Positions 42,713-53,400 of a stretch of 64,000 bases of DNA are shown here, piece by piece. A model generated the notes under the pieces. The model did not search any database. It saw nothing but the letters and a program-made list of their open reading frames with translations, and was not told where the DNA came from. How positions within the stretch are numbered: position 1 is the first letter of the stretch; every line of letters starts with the position of its first letter. The translations under genes were made by a program, and so were the position numbers. This DNA is from Xylanibacter ruminicola (lineage in GTDB: Bacteria; Bacteroidota; Bacteroidia; Bacteroidales; Bacteroidaceae), in assembly GCA_015060625.1 (NCBI GenBank), contig SUYC01000009.1, positions 1 to 64,000 on the forward strand, in the 5' to 3' direction.

Positions 42713-43537
42713 TCAATATAGTTTTTCTATCACCTCTTGGTTGATAGCAAATGTTTGTTCTTTAGATGGGAATTCGCGCGTCTCTACATCGTGCTTGTAC
42801 TGCTTAAAGGCCTCGAGCATCACGCTGTGCAGGTCGGCATACTTCTTCACAAACTTTGGTGTGAAACCATCGGTATAACCCAGCATGTCCTGATAAACCA
42901 GCACCTGGCCGTCGCAACCATTACCGCCGCCAATGCCGATAGTGAGCGCTCCGCTGCGCTCGGTTATCAACTTGGCCAGTTCGGCAGGCACGCACTCCAG
43001 CGTGATGGCAAAAGCGCCAGCCTCTTCCACAGCCTTGGCATCAGCCAGCAGTTTCTGAGCCTGTTCGAGCGATTTGCCCTGAACCTTAAAGCCGCCCAGC
43101 GCGTTAACCGACTGAGGGGTGAGCCCGATATGAGCCACCACAGGGATGCCGGCATTCACGATGGCTCTGATGCGGTCGGCATATTCGGCACCGCCCTCAA
43201 GCTTCACGGCCTGGCAGTTTGTCTCCTTCATAATGCGGCCTGCATTGCGCACAGCATCCTCTACAGATGCCTGGTACGACATAAACGGCATGTCGATAAC
43301 AACCATAGCCTGCTTGGCACCACGCACCACTGCGGCGCCATGATGAATCATATCCTCAACAGTCACAGCGAGTGTATTCTCATAGCCCAGCATGACGTTG
43401 CCAAGCGAATCGCCAACCAGTATCATGTCGATTCCAGCCTCATCCATGGTGCAGGCTGTGTGATAGTCGTAAGCCGTCAGCATGCTGATCGGCTGCTTTC
43501 CCTTACGTTCTAGTAAGTCAAAAATAGATTTTCTCAT
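42713..43537 (-). CDS. panB: 3-methyl-2-oxobutanoate hydroxymethyltransferase
   Basis: 274 residues from the ATG at 43537. It adds a hydroxymethyl group to 2-ketoisovalerate, the first committed step to pantothenate. Typical motifs: LTAYDYHTACTMDEAGID, MILVGDSLGNVMLGYENT and the C-terminal IGIGGGNGCDGQVLVYQD, with the metal-binding aspartate in GDS. The frame extends to 43576, which would put the start upstream of the promoter box. It is the first gene of the five-gene operon. Confidence 0.95.
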   Translation of the reverse strand: MRKSIFDLLERKGKQPISMLTAYDYHTACTMDEAGIDMILVGDSLGNVMLGYENTLAVTVEDMIHHGAAVVRGAKQAMVVIDMPFMSYQASVEDAVRNAGRIMKETNCQAVKLEGGAEYADRIRAIVNAGIPVVAHIGLTPQSVNALGGFKVQGKSLEQAQKLLADAKAVEEAGAFAITLECVPAELAKLITERSGALTIGIGGGNGCDGQVLVYQDMLGYTDGFTPKFVKKYADLHSVMLEAFKQYKHDVETREFPSKEQTFAINQEVIEKLY

Positions 43538-43573
43538 TTCCTGAAATAGAATTCTATACTCTCTTCGAGGGTG

Positions 43574-43581
43574 CAAAAGTA
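43574..43581 (-). promoter_or_regulatory. Promoter -7 box of the pan-coa operon
   Basis: Minus-strand TACTTTTG, 36 bases before the panB start at 43537. Confidence 0.6.
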
Positions 43582-43655
43582 TGACATTATTTTAATATCA
43601 GCAAATTTTTTAGTTATTTTCTGTTGAAAATGGGTGATTGTTGACTAAAAAGTAG

Positions 43656-43663
43656 TATCTTTG
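43656..43663 (+). promoter_or_regulatory. Promoter -7 box of dapB
   Basis: TATCTTTG, 23 bases before the ATG at 43687. Confidence 0.6.
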
Positions 43664-43686
43664 CGGCGTTTTAATTCGAATTAATT

Positions 43687-44403
43687 ATGAAAATAGCTTT
43701 AATCGGCTACGGCAAGATGGGCAAGATGATCGAGCAGATAGCCCGCGACCGTGGTCATGAGATTGTTAGTATTATCGACATCGATAATCAGCAGGATTTC
43801 GATTCACCTGAGTTCGCATCGGCCGATGTGGCCATCGAGTTTACTGCCCCACAGGCTGCCTATGGCAACTATCTCAAGGCGTGGGCTAAGGGGGTGAAAG
43901 TGGTGAGTGGTTCAACCGGATGGATGAAGGAGCATGGCGACGAAGTGCGCAAGGCTTGCAACGAGGAGGGCAAAACACTCTTCTGGGCATCCAACTTCTC
44001 TATCGGTGTGGCCATCTTCTCGGCTGTAAACCGTTATCTGGCTAAGATTATGAACCAGTTCCCACAGTATGATGTGGAGATAGAGGAGACACACCACGTG
44101 CACAAACTCGACCATCCCAGCGGAACTGCCATCACACTGGCCGAAGAGATTGTAGATAACATCGACCGCAAGGAGGCTTGGAAGGAAGATACAACCGACA
44201 AGAAATATCTGCGCGTGGATCATATCCGTCGTGGTGAGGTGCCTGGTATCCATACCATCCGTTACGATAGCGATGCCGACCTGATTACCATTACTCACGA
44301 TGCCCACAGTCGTAAGGGATTCGCCCTGGGTGCTGTGCTGGCTGCCGAGTACACCAAGGAGCATCAGGGTCTGCTCACCATATCAGATATGTTTAAATTC
44401 TAA
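43687..44403 (+). CDS. dapB: 4-hydroxy-tetrahydrodipicolinate reductase
   Basis: 238 residues, slightly shorter than the E. coli enzyme, as usual in Bacteroidetes. It reduces dihydrodipicolinate in the lysine / meso-diaminopimelate pathway. The NAD(P) fold has GYGKMGKMIE; the catalytic segment is EIEETHHVHKLDHPSGTA near residue 140, with the HH pair and KLDHPSGT. It is the first gene of a run that continues with lepB, the WbqC-like gene and possibly the HTCS gene. Confidence 0.95.
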   Translation: MKIALIGYGKMGKMIEQIARDRGHEIVSIIDIDNQQDFDSPEFASADVAIEFTAPQAAYGNYLKAWAKGVKVVSGSTGWMKEHGDEVRKACNEEGKTLFWASNFSIGVAIFSAVNRYLAKIMNQFPQYDVEIEETHHVHKLDHPSGTAITLAEEIVDNIDRKEAWKEDTTDKKYLRVDHIRRGEVPGIHTIRYDSDADLITITHDAHSRKGFALGAVLAAEYTKEHQGLLTISDMFKF

Positions 44404-44415
44404 GCCTTAGCAATA

Positions 44416-45843
44416 ATGGTAAAAAAGAAAGAATTCGACCCCAAGGTGCAGTGGGCCAAGTTTATTGGCGTGCTGGTGCTGTATCTGCTCTTCCTTTATT
44501 GGGTTGGCAGCTGGTGGGGACTGCTGGTGATACCTTTTATCTATGATGTGTATATCACCAAGAAAATCAAGTGGCAATGGTGGAAAGAGGCCGAAAAGCC
44601 CGTTAAGTTTGTGATGTCGTGGATTGATGCCCTGGTGTTTGCGCTGGTGGCCGTTTACTTCATCAACCAGTTCTTCTTCCAGAACTACGTGATTCCATCA
44701 AGCTCATTGGAGAAGTCGCTGCTCACAGGCGATTATCTGTTTGTATCAAAGGTAAGCTACGGTCCTCGTATCCCTCAGACACCTTTGACGATGCCTCTTA
44801 CCCAGCACACTCTGCCAGTAGTAGAGTGCAAGAGCTACATAGAGTGGCCACACTGGGATTATCGTCGTGTAAAAGGCTTGGGCAACGTACAGCTCAACGA
44901 TATCGTAGTATTCAACTATCCTGCTGGCGATACCATCTGTACCGCTCTGCAGTATCAGACCGAATATTACAACCTGTGCTACGGTTACGGCATTGGCAAC
45001 TATCCCAACATGCCTAACCCCGACTCACTATCAGCCGAGCAGCGCTTGAAGCTGTACAGCGATATCTATGAGACAGGTAAGACGATTATTAAGGACCACC
45101 CACAGGAGTTTGGCGAGATTGCTACCCGACCCACCGACCGTCGCGAGAACTACGTGAAGCGCTGTGTGGGACTGCCCGGACAAACGCTGCAGATTAAGAA
45201 CCACGTGGTTTATCTCGACGGTAAGGCCAACAAGGAGCCCGACAACGTGCAGTACACCTACGAACTGCGCCTGAAGCGCCACTTTACCGACGAGGAGATG
45301 GAGAAGTGGGGCATCACACAGGAGGAGCTGGTTTCGCTGAACAATAGTGGCTACATGCCACTCACCAATCGCGTGGTGAACGAGATGAAACAATGCAGCG
45401 ACCTGCTGGAGAGCATCGCTTTCCATTACGATACCGAAACATGGAGCCTGTATCCACAGAACGGTAACTACCATTGGACTCGCGATAACTACGGTCCTAT
45501 CTGGATTCCGAAGAAGGGTGCCTCTATCAATCTCACCCTTGAGAATCTGCCCATGTACGAGCGCTGTATCCGTGCCTACGAGGGTAACGACCTGCAGGTG
45601 CGCGATGGCCAGATTTTCATCAACGGCAAGCAGGCCAGCAAGTACACCTTCAAGTTGGACTACTATTGGATGATGGGTGACAACCGTCATAATTCAGCCG
45701 ACTCACGCTATTGGGGATTTGTGCCCGAAGATCATATCGTGGGTAAGCCCATCTTCATCTGGTGGAGCAGCGATCCCGACCGCAAAGGATTCAGCGGCGT
45801 TCGCTGGAGCCGTATCGGTAGCATTGTCGACAATATTAAATAA
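44416..45843 (+). CDS. lepB: Signal peptidase I
   Basis: 475 residues, long for the family as in other Bacteroidetes. Two N-terminal membrane segments are followed by a large periplasmic domain. The catalytic serine is in PSSSLEKSL (about residue 96), the lysine in NYVKRCVGLPGQ (about 246), and GDNRHNSADSRYWG is the C-terminal conserved box. A long insertion (about 270-390) sits between the two. It cuts signal peptides from exported proteins. Confidence 0.94.
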   Translation: MVKKKEFDPKVQWAKFIGVLVLYLLFLYWVGSWWGLLVIPFIYDVYITKKIKWQWWKEAEKPVKFVMSWIDALVFALVAVYFINQFFFQNYVIPSSSLEKSLLTGDYLFVSKVSYGPRIPQTPLTMPLTQHTLPVVECKSYIEWPHWDYRRVKGLGNVQLNDIVVFNYPAGDTICTALQYQTEYYNLCYGYGIGNYPNMPNPDSLSAEQRLKLYSDIYETGKTIIKDHPQEFGEIATRPTDRRENYVKRCVGLPGQTLQIKNHVVYLDGKANKEPDNVQYTYELRLKRHFTDEEMEKWGITQEELVSLNNSGYMPLTNRVVNEMKQCSDLLESIAFHYDTETWSLYPQNGNYHWTRDNYGPIWIPKKGASINLTLENLPMYERCIRAYEGNDLQVRDGQIFINGKQASKYTFKLDYYWMMGDNRHNSADSRYWGFVPEDHIVGKPIFIWWSSDPDRKGFSGVRWSRIGSIVDNIK

Positions 45844-45853
45844 GGTAAAGCCT

Positions 45854-46456
45854 ATGCAGGTTTTGCTCAGTACAACCTATTTCGGCCCGGTGCAGTGGTA
45901 TCAAAAGCTGCATCGGGCTGATGCTGTGCTGATTGAACAGTGGGAGAGTTTCCTCAAGCAAACCTATCGCAACCGCTGCCTGATAGCCACCACCAACGGT
46001 GTGCAAGCCCTTACCGTGCCCGTAGAGCGTGGCACATCACCACTCATCAAGGACATCCGCATCAGCGATCACGGCAACTGGCGCCATCTGCACTGGATGG
46101 CCCTGCAGAGCGCCTATGGCGAATCGCCCTTTTTCGAATATTATCAGGACGATATCCGTCCATTCTTCGAGCAGCGATGGCAGTATCTCGTAGATTTTAA
46201 CGAGGCCATCTGCAAGAAAATGTGCGAACTCATCGATATCCAACCCCAGGTGGCACGCAGTTCGGCATTTGTGCCAACCCCCGAAGGCATAGTCGATTAT
46301 CGCACAGCTATCAACCCCAAGCACCCGGCACCCGATGCCGATTTTACACCTAATCCTTATTATCAGGTTTACGCCCAGAAACATGGATTCCTGCCTAATC
46401 TCTCGGTTTTGGATCTGCTGTTCAATATGGGCCCCGAAAGCATATTCTATTTATAA
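45854..46456 (+). CDS. WbqC-like family protein
   Basis: 200 residues from the ATG at 45854. The N-terminus STTYFGPVQWYQKL with the later NRCLIATTNGVQALTVPV, HWMALQSAYGESPFFEYY and SAFVPT fits the WbqC family, first linked to O-antigen loci; in Bacteroidetes it is often next to lepB. The biochemical role is unknown. The frame is open back to 45677 inside lepB, but that part is a shadow of lepB. The gap to lepB is ten bases. Confidence 0.88.
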   Translation: MQVLLSTTYFGPVQWYQKLHRADAVLIEQWESFLKQTYRNRCLIATTNGVQALTVPVERGTSPLIKDIRISDHGNWRHLHWMALQSAYGESPFFEYYQDDIRPFFEQRWQYLVDFNEAICKKMCELIDIQPQVARSSAFVPTPEGIVDYRTAINPKHPAPDADFTPNPYYQVYAQKHGFLPNLSVLDLLFNMGPESIFYL

Positions 46457-46481
46457 CTCAATCAAACAAGCCAATCAAACA

Positions 46482-49400
46482 ATGCGTCGTTACTTACTAC
46501 TTACATTACTTGCAACATTTACATTACTCAGTTTCGCTCAGTCGCATTTCTACACTTCCGAGAAATTGTCGAGTAACCAGATTTCCCAGATATGTCAGGA
46601 CAAGGATGGCTATATCTGGATAGGTACCGAATATGGACTGAACAAATACGATGGTTACCGTTTTACCAACTATCTGCACGAGAATGGTAACCCTAACACC
46701 GTGAACAGCAACGTGATATCATATCTGTTTGTGGATGTTAACGGCACCCTGTGGGTAGGAACCCAGTTAGGACTGAACCGCTACGATGCTGCCAACAACC
46801 AGTTTATTTCGGTCGAAATGAAAGGCGCCACCAGCGTGCCCCGTATCAACGCCATCATTCAGGAAGATGCCAACCACCTGCTGATTGGTACGGCTGGCTA
46901 TGGACTCTTCCGTGTGGATACCCGCAACAATAATTCACAGCGCGTTGAGGGCTATGCCAAGGGCGACAACAACTATTTCAGCTACATCTTCTTCGATAAA
47001 AAGGGGTATTTTTGGAAGTCGGGGCATGGCAATGCCATCACCCGTCGTTCGCCTAAGGGAAAAATCGAGGAACTGCAGTCGCCTTACGGTATGGTAACCG
47101 GATTCGTGGGCTACGAGGGGGGCGTGCTGATTGTGTGTAACCACGGCCTGCTTTACTATCGCGACGGACAGCTTGTGACCGATTTCATCGATCCGGGCGA
47201 ATTGCGTGGTAAAGACCTGTTGCTGCGTACTGCCAAGTGCGATAAGGCTGGCAACCTGTATATCGGCACCATGGGCAACGGTCTGTGGTGGGTGCCTCGT
47301 GGCGAGCGACAGATGCGGCGCTACGAATACCAGAATGCCTCGCTCGACCTGAATACAGCTACTATCTGGGCGCTGTTCGAGGATAATCAGGAAAACCTGT
47401 GGATAGGTTGCCAGAGTCGCGGTCTGCTGCTCATCCCTCAGCACCAGTCGCCCTTCCGTTCGTGGAAATTCATCGATCAGCACCTCAGTACAGGTGGTTC
47501 GCTCACCTCTATCTGTGCAGGCGACAACGGCATGACCTGGTGTGCTGTACAGAATAATGGTATCTTCGGCTTCGATGCTGCAGGCCGTTTGGTGGCTCAT
47601 CCAGCTTCGCCCGAGGGCACATACGTGATTTATCGCGACACCCAGGGGCGCTATTGGATTGGCACTAACGTGGGGCTTTATGCCTACAATCCCCAAACCG
47701 GGCAGTTCCAGCTCAAGTCATCGTTCAGGAGTGGTTTCGTGAATGCTATCACCGACGATGGCAAGGGCAAACTCTTCTTCTCGGTCTATTCGGCAGGTTT
47801 CTTCTCGTATGATACCAATACCGATGAATTGCGCCATTTCAGCATGTACGATGGCGACGGTCCCAAAGGCCGCCTGCATAACGACTGGATCAGAACCATG
47901 TTGGTAGATAGTCGGGGCAAACTCTGGATTTGTTCGGCTTCGGGTATCAACTGCTACGACCCGAGCGAAGACAGTTTCCGTTCTAACGGCTGGGAGGTGC
48001 TGCTCGACTATAGCACCATCGAGGCGGTATGCGAAACTCACGACCACAAGATACTGTTCGGCACCTATTCCGGTTTGTATTATTACGATGAAAAGGAGAA
48101 AAAGGCCAAGCCCTTCCCCGATGCCAACGTGCTGAGCAACAAGGTGGTTGGTGGTATTATCGAGGACCTCTCGGGCGACCTGTGGATCAGTACCACCATG
48201 GGCTTGTGGCAGTATAAGCATGTAGAGAAGCAGTTTGCGGGCTATCTTTACGGCAATGGTCTGGCCAGCCGCGAATATGTCAGCGGCACCGCTATGCGTA
48301 CTACCGATGGTAGAATATGGTTTGGTTTTAGCGACGGTATCACCTCGTTTAACCCAGCCGACCTGCAGATGAAGAACACCGAGATTGGCAAGGTGCTGCT
48401 CACTGGCATCTATGTGGGTGGCATGGCGCGCCCCAGCACCAAGCGTATCGAGCTCGATTTCATCGATAACACCTTCTCGCTAGAGTTCTCGTCGCTCAAC
48501 TTTGCCAATGCCGAGAACGTGATTTATGAATATCGCCTGAATGGCAATCGCGAGTGGGGACAGACCGAGGCTGGCCGAAACGTGGTATCATTCACCCACA
48601 TGCAGCCTGGTTCGTATATCCTCGAGGTAAGAGCCTACGATAACGGCATCTATACCGATACCGAGGTGTATCACATTATTGTGCATGCACCATGGTACAG
48701 GTCCTCATGGGCGTACCTATTATATATATGTATCGCTCTGATCACCATCGGTGCCTTGGTTTGGAGCTATGTGCGTCGTCGCCGTCAGGAGTTAGACGAG
48801 GACAAGATGAAGTTCCTGATCAACGCCACCCACGATATCCGTTCGCCGCTGACACTCATCATGAGTCCGCTGCACAAACTGATGAAGCGCGACTTCGACC
48901 CAGAGGTAACCAACGAGCTGAAAACCATCGAGCATAATGCCCAGCGCGTGCAGAATCTGGTGAACCAGATACTGGATATCCGCAAGATGGACCGCCAGCA
49001 GATGAAACTGCAATGCCAGGAAACCGATATGGTGCAGTATGTGGGTAATCTGCTCAAATCCTACGAATATACCGCCAACGAGCGCCATATCAACTTCCGC
49101 TATGCACCTGCACTCGACAAACTTAACGTGTGGTTCGATCGCAAGTCAATCGATAAGGTGGTTGACAATCTGCTCTCTAACGCCTTTAAGTACACCTACG
49201 ACGGTGGTGAGATCGAGGTGCGTGTGGCCGAAGATACCGACAGTCAGGCTGCCATCCTGCAGGTTATTGATAATGGTATGGGCATCAAGGGCGATACCCG
49301 TAAGCTCTTCGACCGTTTTTATCAGGGTGCCAGCTCGCGTAGCTTGCATATCGAGGGCACAGGTATCGGACTAAACCTGTGCAAGATGGTGGTTGAGATG

Positions 49401-50336
49401 CATCATGGCACTATCGAGGCCGCCAATCGCAGCGACGAGCAGGGTAGTGTGTTCACCGTTCACCTGCCTTTGGGCTGTGAGCATCTGAAGGAAGAAGAAC
49501 TGCTGAAGGTTGAGGAAATCGACAAGCCAGCGCGCCAGCGCGCACAAACCAGCTATCATGTGCTGATTGTGGACGACGACGAGGAGATAGGTCGTTATAT
49601 CGCCCAGGAGCTGGGGTGCTACTATCATATCACCCCCGTCACCAGCGGGCGCGAGGCACTCCGACTGCTGCTTTCTGAACCCGATAAGCAGTTCGACCTG
49701 GTGGTTAGCGATGTGATGATGCCCGAGATGGACGGCTTTACGTTGCTGCGCATGATCAAGACCAATATGAACCTGAATCATATCCCAGTAGTGATGCTCA
49801 CCTCGAAGGCTGCTGTGGCTAATCGCTTGGAGGGCTTGGAGAAAGGTGCCGATGCCTTCCTGGCAAAACCGTTTGACATGGACGAGTTGCACATGGTTAT
49901 CAATAACCTGATTAGCACCAACCTGCGCCTTAAAGGCAAATACTCTGGTTTGCAGCAACCCAAGGATAAGATTGAGGAGAAACAGATTAAGGGCAACGAT
50001 GAGCTGCTGATGGAGCGCATACTGAAGGTGGTCAACGAGCATATCGATGACAACGACTTTAGCGTCGAGATGCTGGCCAAGGCCGTGGGTATCAGTCGCG
50101 CCCAGCTGCACAGAAAGATGAAAGAGCTCACAGGTATCCCCGTCAGCGAGTTCGTTCGTAACATCCGTTTGGAGCAAGCCGTCAGACTGCTCGAGGAGCA
50201 AAAAATCAATGTTACCCAGGTGGCTTATTCGGTTGGATTTAGCAATTTGGCTCACTTTTCAACCGTGTTCCGCAAGCAATTTGGAGTGTCGCCAACCGAA
50301 TATATCGAGCAAAAAGGACTAAAAAATCCCGGTTGA
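46482..50336 (+). CDS. Hybrid two-component system sensor-regulator (HTCS)
   Basis: 1284 residues from the ATG at 46482. In order: signal peptide (1-18); two seven-bladed Reg_prop propellers (about 20-690) with repeats of the type DKDGYIWIGTEYGL; Y_Y_Y domain (about 690-735); one membrane helix (about 740-765); histidine kinase with the phosphoacceptor in NATHDIRSPL (near 783) and ATPase domain; receiver domain (about 1025-1145) with phosphorylated aspartate in VVSDVMMPEMDG; AraC-type helix-turn-helix (about 1185-1284). It senses a periplasmic oligosaccharide and switches on the neighbouring Sus genes. The frame upstream to 46335 is a shadow of the WbqC-like gene. Confidence 0.95.
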   Translation: MRRYLLLTLLATFTLLSFAQSHFYTSEKLSSNQISQICQDKDGYIWIGTEYGLNKYDGYRFTNYLHENGNPNTVNSNVISYLFVDVNGTLWVGTQLGLNRYDAANNQFISVEMKGATSVPRINAIIQEDANHLLIGTAGYGLFRVDTRNNNSQRVEGYAKGDNNYFSYIFFDKKGYFWKSGHGNAITRRSPKGKIEELQSPYGMVTGFVGYEGGVLIVCNHGLLYYRDGQLVTDFIDPGELRGKDLLLRTAKCDKAGNLYIGTMGNGLWWVPRGERQMRRYEYQNASLDLNTATIWALFEDNQENLWIGCQSRGLLLIPQHQSPFRSWKFIDQHLSTGGSLTSICAGDNGMTWCAVQNNGIFGFDAAGRLVAHPASPEGTYVIYRDTQGRYWIGTNVGLYAYNPQTGQFQLKSSFRSGFVNAITDDGKGKLFFSVYSAGFFSYDTNTDELRHFSMYDGDGPKGRLHNDWIRTMLVDSRGKLWICSASGINCYDPSEDSFRSNGWEVLLDYSTIEAVCETHDHKILFGTYSGLYYYDEKEKKAKPFPDANVLSNKVVGGIIEDLSGDLWISTTMGLWQYKHVEKQFAGYLYGNGLASREYVSGTAMRTTDGRIWFGFSDGITSFNPADLQMKNTEIGKVLLTGIYVGGMARPSTKRIELDFIDNTFSLEFSSLNFANAENVIYEYRLNGNREWGQTEAGRNVVSFTHMQPGSYILEVRAYDNGIYTDTEVYHIIVHAPWYRSSWAYLLYICIALITIGALVWSYVRRRRQELDEDKMKFLINATHDIRSPLTLIMSPLHKLMKRDFDPEVTNELKTIEHNAQRVQNLVNQILDIRKMDRQQMKLQCQETDMVQYVGNLLKSYEYTANERHINFRYAPALDKLNVWFDRKSIDKVVDNLLSNAFKYTYDGGEIEVRVAEDTDSQAAILQVIDNGMGIKGDTRKLFDRFYQGASSRSLHIEGTGIGLNLCKMVVEMHHGTIEAANRSDEQGSVFTVHLPLGCEHLKEEELLKVEEIDKPARQRAQTSYHVLIVDDDEEIGRYIAQELGCYYHITPVTSGREALRLLLSEPDKQFDLVVSDVMMPEMDGFTLLRMIKTNMNLNHIPVVMLTSKAAVANRLEGLEKGADAFLAKPFDMDELHMVINNLISTNLRLKGKYSGLQQPKDKIEEKQIKGNDELLMERILKVVNEHIDDNDFSVEMLAKAVGISRAQLHRKMKELTGIPVSEFVRNIRLEQAVRLLEEQKINVTQVAYSVGFSNLAHFSTVFRKQFGVSPTEYIEQKGLKNPG

Positions 50337-50383
50337 TACAAAAATGAAACGAAACGAAACATACGTTAAAGCCTCTAAAAAAG

Positions 50384-50414
50384 AATCTGCCTACCTTTGC
50401 GGCAGATTTTTTTT
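50384..50414 (+). terminator. Terminator after the HTCS gene, enclosing a promoter box
   Basis: Stem AATCTGCC (50384-50391) with GGCAGATT (50401-50408), nine-base loop, then eight T. The loop contains the -7 box of the susC gene. Confidence 0.7.
50392..50399 (+). promoter_or_regulatory. Promoter -7 box of the forward susC gene
   Basis: TACCTTTG fits TAnnTTTG. No TTTG -33 box is seen, as expected of a promoter that needs an activator. Three GAAAC words in a row (50345-50360) may be a binding site. Confidence 0.55.
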
Positions 50415-50455
50415 AATCAATTATTCAATTAATTATTAACTAACAAACCAAACGT

Positions 50456-53400
50456 ATGAGTTTCAAAGCAAAGAAAACAGCCTTGGTCGCAGGTTTATGC
50501 TTTTTGGGCATGGTACCTGCACAGCAGGCTTCGGCAGCTACCACAGCAGTAGCTTCCGTTCAGCAAACGAAGCAGGCAACCGGTTATGTAGCCGACTCAC
50601 AGGGTCCGCTGATTGGTGCCACGGTTATGGAGAAGGGTACTAATAATGGTACCGTTACCGACTTTAACGGCTTCTTTACTCTCAATGTTAAGCCCGGTGC
50701 AACAATTGTTGTATCGTATGTAGGCTATGTATCGCAGGAGGTGAAGGCTGGCGATAACCTGAAAATCAACCTTAAAGAAGACGGACACGTTGTTAACGAG
50801 GTGGTTGTTATTGGTTACGGTACCCAGCGTCGCGAGGCCGTTACCGGTTCTGTTGCCAACATTGGTGGTGAAAAACTTAACCAAGTGGCTGCTACTAACG
50901 CCGCACAGGCTCTGCAGGGACGTGTGGCTGGTGTACTTATGACACAGACATCATCTAAGCCTGGTGCTGAGATGCAGATTCGTATTCGTGGTCAGCGCTC
51001 ACTGACTGCTAGTAACGACCCTCTGATCGTACTCGATGGAATCCCATTCATGGGTCAGCTGTCGGATATCAACCCTACCGATATTAAGTCGATGGATATC
51101 CTGAAGGATGCTTCTGCTACCGCTATCTACGGTTCGCGTGGTGCTAACGGTGTTATCATCATCACAACCGTTAAGGGCACACAGGGAGCACCTGCTAAGG
51201 TTACATATAATGGATATGTAAGCTTCAAGAAGGTATTCCACAAGTATCCTATGATGGACGGACCTACGTTCTCTAAGATGCGTCAGTATGCTGGTATCTA
51301 CCAGAACTCACTCGACGAGAGCGAAAGCACTAACACCGACTGGCAGGATCTGTACTATCAGACTGGTATCAGCCATAACCACGACCTGAGTGTTTCTGGT
51401 GGTACCAATGGTGGTAGCTACAGCTTCGGTGCTGGTTACTATAAGGACGAGTCGGTTGTTCCTACCGAGGGTTACGACCGTATCTCTGTTCGTGGTAACT
51501 TCGACCAGAAGATTGGTAAGTACTTCCGCTTTGGTTTGAGCACCAACAACAGCTATCGCAAAACTCAGGGTGTGAACAATATGTACGCTGTACTGGGTTC
51601 ATCTCCTCTGTCAAGCCCATACGATGCTGATGGTAACCTGAAGCGCTACAACGCTCTGCCTGCAGATGATCAGATTGTTGTAACCAAGGAAACTGTAAAG
51701 CGCGACAAGGATGTTTGGATGAGCGAGAACAAGGGTATCGGTACTTACAACACGCTGTTCGCTGAGTTGAAGTGCCCTTGGATCGAGGGTCTTACCTATC
51801 GTATTAACGTAGGTCTGAACTTCCGCAGCTCTAAGAGCGGTAGCTTCACAGGTACTGGTATCAACAACAAGGATGCCAATGCTGTTAACAGCGGTTCTAT
51901 CTACGAGAACCAGACACGTAACTGGGCTGTTGAGAACCTGCTGACCTACGACCGCACATTCGCCGAGAAGCACAACCTGAACGTTGTTGCTATGTACTCT
52001 GCCGAGCAGACTACTTACGAGCAGACTGGTGCTTCGGCTCAGGAGATTCCTGCCGACTACTTCCAGTACTATGCACTCGACAAGGCTCTTGGTCAGGCTA
52101 ACCTCACTGGTTACAACTACTGGCAGAGCGGTCTCGTTTCTTGGATGGGTCGTGTGATGTACTCTTATGATAATAAGTATATGCTTTCGGCTGCCCTTCG
52201 TTCGGATGCTTCATCACGTCTGGCTAAGGGTCATCAGTGGCACACATATCCTGCAGTAAGTGCCGGTTGGAACATTGCTCGTGAAAACTTCATGGAGAAC
52301 CTCAAGTGGATCGACAACCTGAAGCTTCGCGTTGGTTATGGTGAGACTTCTAACCAGAGTATTAATCCTTACTCTACTCTTGGTGGACTGGCTACACGTA
52401 ACTACAACTTCGGTTCTACTTATAAGTCAGGTTACTATGTAAACTCTCTGCCTAACCCAGAGCTGGGATGGGAGTACTCTAAGACTTGGAACTTCGGTCT
52501 CGACTTCTCATTCTTCAATGGCCGTCTGTCTGGATCGTTCGAGTACTATACTCAGAAGACCAACGACATTCTGCTGAACGTTAAGCTGCCTGATACATCA
52601 GGTGTAAGCAGCTATACCGGTAACATCGGTAACACCGAGAATAAGGGTTGGGAGTTCTCTCTGAACGGTATCATCATCGACAACAAGAATGGTTGGAACT
52701 GGGAGGCTGGTATCAACTTCTACCAGAACCGTAACAAGCTGACCAAGCTGGCTACAAATGATCCTGATGGTCGTGATGAGGGTAACCTCTGGTTCGTTGG
52801 ACATCCTATCGATGTTATCTACGACTATGAATATGTAGGTCTGTGGCAGAAGGACGATCCATATCTGGATATTCTTGAGCCAGGTGGTAACGTAGGTATG
52901 ATTAAGGTGAAGTATCGTGGCGATGCCTCTAAGGGTGACTTTAAGGAAGATGGTGTTACACCAAGTCGCCAGATTGGTCCTGACGACCGTCAGATCATGA
53001 GCATGGAGCCCGATCTCGTTGGTGGATTCAATACTACTATTGGTTACAAGAACTTCGACCTGACCGTTATCGGTTCGTTCCAGATTGGTGGTAAGCTGAT
53101 TTCTGCCATCCACTCTTCTAACGGTTACCTGAACATGCTGAGCGGTCGTCGTAACAACCTCGACGTTGACTACTGGACCGAGAACAACACTGGTGCTAAG
53201 TATCCAAAACCAGGTGGTATCATGAGTAGTGATAACCCCAAGTACGGTTCTACACTGGGTTACTTCAATGCTGGTTACTTGAAGTTCCGCACTATCACTC
53301 TGGGTTACAACTTCGACAAGCTGCAGGCTGTGAAGGATCTTGGTATCAGCCGTCTGCGTGTTTACGCTACTGTTCAGAACCCATTCGTTCTCTTCTCACC

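Noticed and set aside
45209..45220. AACCACGTGGTT palindrome in lepB as a third parS site
   Set aside because: It has the CACGTG core but its flanks do not match the parS consensus, and it is inside a conserved coding sequence.
45677..45853. Upstream extension of the WbqC-like gene into lepB
   Set aside because: This part is the shifted reading of the lepB C-terminus; the family begins at the ATG at 45854.
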